This document shows, one piece after another, positions 1 to 5,884 of a stretch of 11,421 bases of DNA; the first letter of the stretch is position 1, and each line of letters begins with the position of its first letter. The notes beneath the pieces are model-generated. The model was not told the DNA's origin, ran no database searches, and worked only from the letters and a program-made list of their open reading frames with translations. Source of the DNA: Candidatus Muproteobacteria bacterium (GTDB lineage Bacteria; Pseudomonadota; Gammaproteobacteria; Acidiferrobacterales; Sulfurifustaceae); NCBI GenBank assembly GCA_023266455.1, contig JAHFQD010000026.1:1-11421 (forward strand), read 5' to 3'. A program made the position numbers and the translations under genes.

Positions 1-471
1 CCCGGTTTTCGTTGGGGCCAAACGCTGCTTCCCGGCGACGCGATCACAATGGAGAACGTATACAACCACACGGCGATCACGTATCCCGGCGTGGCGCTCA
101 ACTCGCTCACCGGCGCGCAAATAAAAGATTTTCTGGAGGACATCGCCGATAACGTATTTCATCCCGATCCTTATTACCGCCAAGGCGGCGATATGGTGCG
201 GGTCGCCAACCTGCGTTATACGCTCGATCTCACGCAGAACATGGGGCAACGTATTCAGGACCTGCAATTCGACGACGAACCACTGGACCCGAGCAAACGC
301 TACAAAGTTGCCAGTTGGGGCGGCACGCAGCCGCAGCCGGAAAATAGCCCAGCGATCTGGGATCTCGTCGCGCGCTATTTGCGCACACGCAAAACCATCC
401 ACGTCGGCCAACCGTTTACGCCGCTTATTAAAGGGGCGGAAAACGACGGCGGATGGACGGTCCCGCTCTAG
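1..471 (+). CDS. soxB: SoxB thiosulfohydrolase, C-terminal part (5' end outside window)
   Basis: This is the last 156 codons of a gene that begins before the window; the frame is open from base 1 to a TAG stop. The product matches the C-terminal 5'-nucleotidase domain of SoxB. Recognisable stretches are FRWGQTLLPGDAIT at the start, LTGAQIKDFLEDIADN, then NPDPYY-like HPDPYYRQGGDMVRV, and YKVASWG followed by a helix IWDLVARYL near the end. SoxB is a periplasmic dimanganese enzyme of the Sox thiosulfate-oxidation pathway. It hydrolyses the terminal sulfonate from the sulfur chain carried on the SoxYZ cysteine, releasing sulfate. The metal-binding phosphoesterase domain and any signal peptide lie upstream and cannot be judged. 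The next gene follows closely on the same strand. The family call is firm; other members of the 5'-nucleotidase family are less likely because of the GGDMVRV and PDPYY signatures. Confidence 0.92.
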   Translation, partial: PGFRWGQTLLPGDAITMENVYNHTAITYPGVALNSLTGAQIKDFLEDIADNVFHPDPYYRQGGDMVRVANLRYTLDLTQNMGQRIQDLQFDDEPLDPSKRYKVASWGGTQPQPENSPAIWDLVARYLRTRKTIHVGQPFTPLIKGAENDGGWTVPL

Positions 472-506
472 GTCAACCAAGCGCGCCACCTGGCGTTGTT
501 ACTCTG

Positions 507-1877
507 ATGCGGACACTCTCGCCCCGATATCTCTTTATTCTAATCGCCACGCTCGCGCCTTTATCCGCGGGCGCGCTGACGCCGGACGAAGCGCGTCACT
601 TGTTGGTACGCACGGGTTTCGACGCCAGTCCCGACGCGGTCACGAAACTCGCGCCGCTTACTTGGGAGCGCGCCGTCCAACAAGTGTTGAACACCGCGCA
701 CGAACAACCGTTAACCGCCGCGCCAACGTGGATCAACGACCTCCCACCCGATCCTCGACAGATCAAAGAACTCGACGACGAAGCACGCAAGCAAATTCAA
801 AAACAAACACGCGAACGCGCGGTCGAGCTGAAAACTTGGTGGTATCGGGAAATGCTGAACACCGATTCGCCGCTGACCGAACACATGACGCTGTTCTGGC
901 ACAACCATTTCACCTCCAGCATGCGCAAAGTGAAGTGGCCGGCGTATCTCTATCGACAAAATCTCTTGTTACGTCGCTACGCGTTAGGAAATTATCGCGA
1001 CCTGCTACACACCGTCGCGCATGATCCGGCGATGTTGGTTTATCTTGATGGTCAACAAAATCGCCGTGAGAAACCCAACGAAAATTTCGCGCGGGAACTG
1101 TTGGAATTATTTACGCTCGGTGAAGGTCATTACACCGAACGCGATATCAAGGAAGCGGCGCGTGCATTTACCGGTTGGATGGTGGATCGTCGCACCGGCG
1201 AGTTTCAAATGAACGCGCGCCAGCACGACGGTGGCGAGAAAAACTTTCTCGGTCGTCGCGGTAAAATCGGCGGCGACGAAGTAATCGAGATCATTCTGGA
1301 ACAACCGCGCGCCGCGGAATTCATCGTGCAGAAACTGTGGCGCGAATTCGTTTCGGATAAACCGGACCCGCAAGAGATCGATCGTCTCGCGACGCTATTG
1401 CGTAACAACCGCTACGAAATGCGTCCGTTGATGCAAGCCTTGCTGACCTCGCCCGCGTTTCGCGATCCCGCTAATCGCGGCGCGCTAGTGAAATCACCGG
1501 TAGAGCTGTTGGTCGGCACCGCGCGCCAACTTCAAATTCCGGTAGCGGAACCGTTCAATTTAGCGCGCGCCGGCATTCGCCTCGGCCAAGACGTATTCGA
1601 TCCGCCGAACGTGAAGGGCTGGCCCGGTGGACAAACGTGGATCACCTCCAACACCCTGCTGGCACGACGTCAGATACTCGAACAAATGCTGCGCGGTGCG
1701 GAAATGGGCACGACACGCAAATCCGGAACCATGACCGCGTCGATGAACGACGTCGGCGATATGGACAAGTTAAAACCGCTGCTGTTGCCGTTGGAACCGG
1801 TAAATCCACCAACTAAGGATCAAGGCACGCAACGCCTGCGGTCATGGATTTTGGATCCGGTGTATCAACTTAAATAA
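507..1877 (+). CDS. Exported DUF1800 family protein
   Basis: This 456-residue protein belongs to the DUF1800 family, whose biochemical role is not established. Typical family blocks are ARHLLVRTGF near residue 29, LTEHMTLFWHNHF near residue 124, a YLDGQQNRR-type loop, NENFARELLELFTLG, and KEAARAFTGW. The C-terminal half carries PNVKGWPGGQTWI, also usual for the family. I chose ATG 507 because it starts with a classic Sec signal peptide (MRTLSPRYLFILIATLAPLS, cleavage probably near AGA at 21-23). The same frame also opens at ATG 453, inside the end of soxB, but that would put 18 polar residues before the signal peptide. No strong Shine-Dalgarno sequence precedes either start. The gap to soxB is 35 bases, and a DUF1501 gene follows after 17 bases, the usual partner of DUF1800. 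Expression with soxB is likely by spacing; a role in sulfur oxidation is only inference. Confidence 0.9.
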   Translation: MRTLSPRYLFILIATLAPLSAGALTPDEARHLLVRTGFDASPDAVTKLAPLTWERAVQQVLNTAHEQPLTAAPTWINDLPPDPRQIKELDDEARKQIQKQTRERAVELKTWWYREMLNTDSPLTEHMTLFWHNHFTSSMRKVKWPAYLYRQNLLLRRYALGNYRDLLHTVAHDPAMLVYLDGQQNRREKPNENFARELLELFTLGEGHYTERDIKEAARAFTGWMVDRRTGEFQMNARQHDGGEKNFLGRRGKIGGDEVIEIILEQPRAAEFIVQKLWREFVSDKPDPQEIDRLATLLRNNRYEMRPLMQALLTSPAFRDPANRGALVKSPVELLVGTARQLQIPVAEPFNLARAGIRLGQDVFDPPNVKGWPGGQTWITSNTLLARRQILEQMLRGAEMGTTRKSGTMTASMNDVGDMDKLKPLLLPLEPVNPPTKDQGTQRLRSWILDPVYQLK

Positions 1878-1884
1878 ACGCGTC

Positions 1885-1890
1885 GAGGTG
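1885..1890 (+). promoter_or_regulatory. Ribosome binding site of the DUF1501 gene
   Basis: GAGGTG ends four bases before the ATG at 1895 and is the only good Shine-Dalgarno match between the two genes. It supports that start and independent translation of the second gene on a shared transcript. Confidence 0.65.
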
Positions 1891-1894
1891 TGTC

Positions 1895-3052
1895 ATGAAT
1901 CGTCGTGATTTTCTTGGAATGGCCGGCACCGGCGTAACGTGTTTACTCGCACCGCGCTGGCTGCAAGCCGCGATGGCGCCGGCATGGGGGCGCGTGCTGG
2001 TGCTGGTTGAATTACAAGGCGGCAACGACGGCCTTAACACCGTCGTCCCCTATCGCGACTCACGTTATTACGAACTACGTCCTCGTCTCGCGATCGCGCG
2101 TGACAAAGTTCTGCCGCTCTCGGATCAAATCGGATTCAACCCCGCGCTTGAACCGTTGATGTCGGCGTGGCAATCGAAAGAACTGGCGTTGATCCTCGGT
2201 GTCGGTTACCCGCAACCAAACCGCTCGCATTTCCGTTCGATCGAAATTTGGGAAACCGCATCGGACTCGGAAGAAACCTTGCAGCAAGGCTGGCTGGCGC
2301 GTCTGTTCGCACAAACGCCGCCACCCGCGGACTACACCGCACACGGTGTCGTGCTCGGCGGCGCCGCCGGACCGTTGATGGGCGATGCATCGCACATCGT
2401 GGTGCAAAACGCGGAGCAATTCGTGCAACAAGGAAAACGCCTAACGGCTTCACAAACGGTATCGCACAACGCGGCGCTGGACCATATGTTGCGCGTGCAA
2501 CAGGAAACGATTCACGCGGCGTCCACCTTGCAAGACCGATTGGCCGCGACCCCGACGCTAGAAAAAGAATTTCCGAAAACGCCGATCGGTCAACAACTGG
2601 CGGCCGCGGCACGCCTGCTCGGCGCGCGTGTGCCAGTCGTAGCGATCAAAGTCTCACACGGCGGATTCGATACGCACGTCAACCAACGCGGCACGCACGA
2701 TCGCCTTCTCGGCGAACTCGCGACGTCGCTCGCCGCGTTTCGCGAAGCGGTGGTCAAACAAAATCGATGGAACGAGGTATTGGTACTGACCTATTCCGAG
2801 TTCGGCCGGCGCGCGGGAGAGAACGGCAGCAACGGCACCGACCACGGCACCGCCGCACCGCATTTTGCGCTCGGCGGCCGCGTACGCGGCGGGTTTTATG
2901 GACAACAGCCGTCGCTTACGCAATTGTCGGAAGGAGATTTAATTCACCGCGTCGACTTTCGCAGTGTCTATGCCACCGTCGGCAAACGTTTCCTTGGCAC
3001 GCCGATGGATTTCTTGGGGCAGTCGCATCCACCGCTCGACTTCGTCGCGTAA
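1895..3052 (+). CDS. DUF1501 family protein with Tat signal
   Basis: The 385-residue product is a DUF1501 protein, a family with an alkaline phosphatase/sulfatase-like fold and no settled substrate. It opens with a twin-arginine motif (NRRDFLG) and a hydrophobic stretch ending near LQAAMA, so export in folded form by Tat is expected. Family blocks in order are ELQGGNDGLNTVVPY (about residues 39-53), NRSHFRSIEIWETAS (about 109-123), SHGGFDTHVNQRGTHD (about 254-269), YSEFGRRAGENGSNGTDHGT (about 300-319) and the closing FRSVYATV region. The histidine- and aspartate-rich blocks are those thought to bind metal in this superfamily. Length is normal and nothing is broken. The partner DUF1800 gene lies 17 bases upstream. 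The gene ends 7 bases before the stop of a convergent gene, with no terminator-like hairpin and T-run between them. Confidence 0.93.
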   Translation: MNRRDFLGMAGTGVTCLLAPRWLQAAMAPAWGRVLVLVELQGGNDGLNTVVPYRDSRYYELRPRLAIARDKVLPLSDQIGFNPALEPLMSAWQSKELALILGVGYPQPNRSHFRSIEIWETASDSEETLQQGWLARLFAQTPPPADYTAHGVVLGGAAGPLMGDASHIVVQNAEQFVQQGKRLTASQTVSHNAALDHMLRVQQETIHAASTLQDRLAATPTLEKEFPKTPIGQQLAAAARLLGARVPVVAIKVSHGGFDTHVNQRGTHDRLLGELATSLAAFREAVVKQNRWNEVLVLTYSEFGRRAGENGSNGTDHGTAAPHFALGGRVRGGFYGQQPSLTQLSEGDLIHRVDFRSVYATVGKRFLGTPMDFLGQSHPPLDFVA

Positions 3053-3059
3053 AGACGGG

Positions 3060-3713
3060 TTAACCGGTGAGCCGCTGGCTCCACTCGATAATAATATCGT
3101 ACGGCTTCCCACCAACTTCTAAACCAGGGATATCGAGCGGTTCCTTGAACGCATCCGTCTCTTTATAAGTTAGGTCGGCCGTCCAAGAAACGGTTTTGGT
3201 TTTCGGATCGTATTGAATAGTGCAGTCCGCTGTCGCATTCAAATATCCACCCGCAACAGAATAAAGTGGGTTCGTGATATCCCATCTATTTTTCGCCACG
3301 TTGTAGCGAAAACCTTCTTCCATATGCAGTGTAACGGTTCGCGGCGTATCCCCGCCCTGCGCTAAAAGATCGGAGACAACTTGGTTGGTTTTTTCCTTAA
3401 CCGACGTTTCCCATAAATTTTGGATTTTGCGTGCGCTGTCGGAATTTTGAAAATCGTCCAATAACCCAACGTCTTCTAAATTCACCGCGCTGCCGCTTCG
3501 CCCAACGTAGTGAGCTATAAAATTTGGCGTCTTCCAATCTTTCGAACCCGGTACGAAGAAATCAATGACGGATCGATCGATGCAGGGACCACCCGGAAGA
3601 GGAATTACTGGCATAAAACAGGGAGAATTGATCGTTACATCGTCACGATTGATAAATTTTTGTTCTAAATACCCTACCGCACCAAAGATATTGATCGGAT
3701 TCAACCAATTCAT
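3060..3713 (-). CDS. Unrecognised protein in an AT-rich island
   Basis: I do not recognise this gene. From ATG 3713 it encodes 217 residues; the frame also opens at TTG 3743, which would add 10 residues. I prefer the ATG because GGGGTG lies upstream at a workable distance and a TATGAT box (3766-3761) would give a leader of about 40 bases. An in-frame TGA at 3764-3762 rules out any longer form. There is no signal peptide or membrane segment. The N-terminal part contains NPINIFGAVGYLEQKF and a proline/cysteine-rich stretch with CFMPVIPLPGGPC. The middle is helical and charged. The last 90 residues look like beta strands rich in aromatic residues (SVAGGYLNATADCTIQYDP, VSWTADLTY, YDIIIEWSQRLTG). 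GC is near 45% by hand count of sample lines, against 58-60% around it, with many AAT, AAA and TTT codons. This suggests horizontal acquisition. It could be a full small protein or the surviving C-terminal piece of a larger one. Confidence 0.6.
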   Translation of the reverse strand: MNWLNPINIFGAVGYLEQKFINRDDVTINSPCFMPVIPLPGGPCIDRSVIDFFVPGSKDWKTPNFIAHYVGRSGSAVNLEDVGLLDDFQNSDSARKIQNLWETSVKEKTNQVVSDLLAQGGDTPRTVTLHMEEGFRYNVAKNRWDITNPLYSVAGGYLNATADCTIQYDPKTKTVSWTADLTYKETDAFKEPLDIPGLEVGGKPYDIIIEWSQRLTG

Positions 3714-3743
3714 ATTGGAGACACCCCAATAATTATTACCCAA

Positions 3744-3880
3744 TGCATAAAATGCGTTAAATCATACAAAACATCAAGTTTCGGAATTTTTTCCCCATAC
3801 CTATGTCTACCCCCGCGAAATATAAAGGGAAAAATCATTCCGACGGAAACGTGGTGAGGGCCATAAATTGTCCATAATTA
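3744..3880. other. AT-rich divergent intergenic region
   Basis: This spacer separates the unknown minus-strand gene from the HD-GYP gene and must hold both promoters. On the minus strand TATGAT at 3766-3761 resembles a -10 box, without a convincing -35. On the plus strand TATAAA at 3821-3826 is the best -10 candidate, also without a good -35. A four-pair hairpin (TTCC, loop GAC, GGAA) lies at about 3838-3848. I looked for a c-di-GMP-I riboswitch because of the downstream gene and did not find its conserved core. Low GC continues here from the neighbouring unknown gene. Confidence 0.4.
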
Positions 3881-5179
3881 ATGGATATGAAAAAGAAAGT
3901 CCCCGTTAGCGCATTACGGAAGGGAATGTTCGTTTGCGAGCTCGACCGGCCCTGGGTGGAAACGCCATTTTTATTTCAAGGTTTTGAAATCCACACCAAC
4001 GACGAACTCGAAGAACTGACGCATCTTTGCCAGTACGTGTTCATCGACGATGGACGCGGCGACGACGCGGTCATCACACCGCGCGGACCCGCGCCGACAG
4101 CGCCGCGCATTGTTCAGGAACATACGCGCAGTCGTAAGCAGCCGTCGAGCTTCACCGTGCTCAAAAAATTTTCGCACGGACGCGTGCCGCCGCCGACCTA
4201 TCCGGACACCGCCACGCTCGAACAAGAAGTGCCGCGCGCTAAAGAAATCGTGCAGCAAAGTCGCAATTTGGTTTTCAGTATGATGGACGACGCGCGTCTT
4301 GGTCATGCCCTCGACACCGCGCGCGCTAAGAACACCGTGAACCATATGGTCGAGAGTATCTTGGGCAACCCCGACGCCCTGATGTGTTTCAACCAGCTCA
4401 AGAAGAAAGACGAATACACGGCGACACATAGTTTACGCGTGTGTGTGTTGGCGCTGGCGTTCGGACGTCACCTCGGATTTACACCGCAAGAATTGAATCT
4501 GCTCGGCATCGGCGCCCTACTACACGACATCGGCAAAACAAAAGTTCCGATCGATATTTTGAACAAGCCGGGCAAACTCGACGAAAAAGAATTTGAGATC
4601 ATGCGGCGTCACGTTCCATTCGGCGTCGAAATCTTGGAGAAGAATCGTGGAATTCCGTTGCCTTCCATCGAGGTGGCGAAGTTACATCACGAACGTTTTA
4701 ACGGTCATGGTTACGCCACGGGGTTACGCGGCGAAGCGATCGGCTTGTTCGGCAGCATCGGGGCAATCGTCGACTGTTACGACGCCATCACCTCCGATCG
4801 TTCTTATCACGACGCTATGTCGTCGCATGAAGCGTTACGCAAGATGTACAGTTGGCGTCGCAAAGATTTTCATCCGCGCTTGCTGGAACAATTCATCAAG
4901 TGCATGGGTATTTATCCGATCGGCAGCGTGGTCGAAATGAACACCGGCGACGTCGGCGTCGTCGTGTCGATCAACCGCACGCGGCGACTTCGCCCGCGCG
5001 TGGCGTTGGTATTGGGTTCGGACAAAAAGCCCTACCCGCAGGTCACGATCATCGATCTCCTGGATTACCCAGAAGAAGGCCAAACCCGCCGCGTGGAGAT
5101 CCGCAAAGTTCTCCCGCCCGGCACACACGGCATCGTCGGCACCGACTTCATCCCGGTCACTCTCGATGACCTCAAGTAG
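3881..5179 (+). CDS. HD-GYP cyclic-di-GMP phosphodiesterase with DUF3391 N-terminus
   Basis: The 432-residue product has an N-terminal DUF3391 domain (about residues 5-130; VSALRKGMFVCELDRPW is typical) and a C-terminal HD-GYP domain (about 165-345). HD-GYP proteins hydrolyse the second messenger c-di-GMP to pGpG or GMP at a di- or tri-metal site. Visible metal-site residues are H183, the H215-D216 pair in ALLHDIGKTKVP, H244, H269-H270-E271 and D298 in DCYDAITSDRSY. The signature reads HHERFNGHGYATGL, so the GYP proline is alanine at 279; Asn at 274 in place of Asp is not rare in the family. K219 of HDIGK is present. A C-terminal segment after residue 345 resembles the small beta extension often found in this architecture. 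It is probably cytosolic, as no membrane segment is seen. A stop codon at 3875-3877 limits the start to ATG 3881 or ATG 3887; the ribosome binding site is weak. It is probably transcribed alone or with the next gene, 73 bases on. Confidence 0.94.
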   Translation: MDMKKKVPVSALRKGMFVCELDRPWVETPFLFQGFEIHTNDELEELTHLCQYVFIDDGRGDDAVITPRGPAPTAPRIVQEHTRSRKQPSSFTVLKKFSHGRVPPPTYPDTATLEQEVPRAKEIVQQSRNLVFSMMDDARLGHALDTARAKNTVNHMVESILGNPDALMCFNQLKKKDEYTATHSLRVCVLALAFGRHLGFTPQELNLLGIGALLHDIGKTKVPIDILNKPGKLDEKEFEIMRRHVPFGVEILEKNRGIPLPSIEVAKLHHERFNGHGYATGLRGEAIGLFGSIGAIVDCYDAITSDRSYHDAMSSHEALRKMYSWRRKDFHPRLLEQFIKCMGIYPIGSVVEMNTGDVGVVVSINRTRRLRPRVALVLGSDKKPYPQVTIIDLLDYPEEGQTRRVEIRKVLPPGTHGIVGTDFIPVTLDDLK

Positions 5180-5252
5180 TTCTGGCGCAAAGCGATTCGA
5201 ATTTAGATAATCGCTGCTCACCACCACCGCCGATCACGGCCAGAGTCGACTC

Positions 5253-5879
5253 ATGAGCGATGCGTTGAATTATCTCGTCCGCGTCCGACCGGAGGCCATG
5301 ACGGCCTATCTCACCTTCCTCAAAGAAAGCGGCAAGTCGCTCGATCCGAAGACACGGGCGCTGATCACCCTCATCACCAAGGTCGCGACGCAAACCGAAG
5401 GCGGTTTTCGGCAATACTTATCGCGCGCATTGCAGGCCGGTTGTTCGCCGGACGAAATTCTCGACGCGATCCTGCACGCCTTCCCCGCGCTTGGTTTGAC
5501 AAAGATTCTGTGGGCGATCGATCTGTTGCTTGAGATGGACGTTCCCGAATTTCGCCAAGAAAATCTCGGCGCCGAACGCCGTTGGCATGAAGTGAAATCC
5601 GTGCAAGAGATTCCCAACGAAACGCCGCTGCGCTGCGACGTCGACGATCGCGGTTTATTCGTTTACCGGACGGAGGAGGAGTTTCACGTTTACGATTCGC
5701 GCTGTCCGCATCAGGCGACGAACATTCCGCATCTCGCCTTAAACGGTACCGCGCTGACTTGCCCTAAACACCAGTGGCGCTTCGACATCCGCACCGGCGC
5801 TTGCACCGCCAACGGCGATCGGCCGTTGCGTCGCTTCGAATCTAAAATCGAGAACGGCAAGTTATACGCGTATTGGTAA
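5253..5879 (+). CDS. CMD-like domain fused to a Rieske [2Fe-2S] domain
   Basis: This 208-residue protein joins two domains. Residues 1-95 resemble the carboxymuconolactone decarboxylase/AhpD helical fold: a helix with LDPKTRALITLITKVAT, then a second helix and AGCSPDEILDAILHAFPALG. The peroxidase-type CxxC with following histidine, normally at the start of the second helix, is missing: the position reads TQTEGGFRQYLSRAL. The only cysteine there is C64, elsewhere in the fold. Residues 110-208 form a Rieske domain with cluster ligands C151 and H153 (CPH) and C170 and H173 (CPKH), separated by the normal 16 residues, then QWRFDIRTGAC. No signal peptide is present, so it should be cytosolic and ferredoxin-like, of the nitrite-reductase-small-subunit or dioxygenase-ferredoxin type. 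Its electron partner is not in the window. The gene stops 5 bases before the convergent relA stop. Domain calls are strong; the joint function is unknown. Confidence 0.87.
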   Translation: MSDALNYLVRVRPEAMTAYLTFLKESGKSLDPKTRALITLITKVATQTEGGFRQYLSRALQAGCSPDEILDAILHAFPALGLTKILWAIDLLLEMDVPEFRQENLGAERRWHEVKSVQEIPNETPLRCDVDDRGLFVYRTEEEFHVYDSRCPHQATNIPHLALNGTALTCPKHQWRFDIRTGACTANGDRPLRRFESKIENGKLYAYW

Positions 5880-5884
5880 CGCAC

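Noticed and set aside
308..1024. 238-codon plus-strand open frame across the soxB/DUF1800 junction
   Set aside because: Arginine- and serine-rich translation with no family features, overlapping two recognised genes.
2167..3063. 298-codon plus-strand open frame in another frame
   Set aside because: Arginine-rich, low-complexity translation overlapping the conserved DUF1501 gene; a GC-driven shadow.
3058..3065. GGTTAACC palindrome between convergent stops as a terminator
   Set aside because: Only eight bases, no loop and no T-run; likely chance.
3821..3880. Possible c-di-GMP riboswitch before the HD-GYP gene
   Set aside because: Only a short hairpin (TTCC/GGAA) is present; the conserved GEMM core and tetraloop receptor are not seen, and the leader is short.
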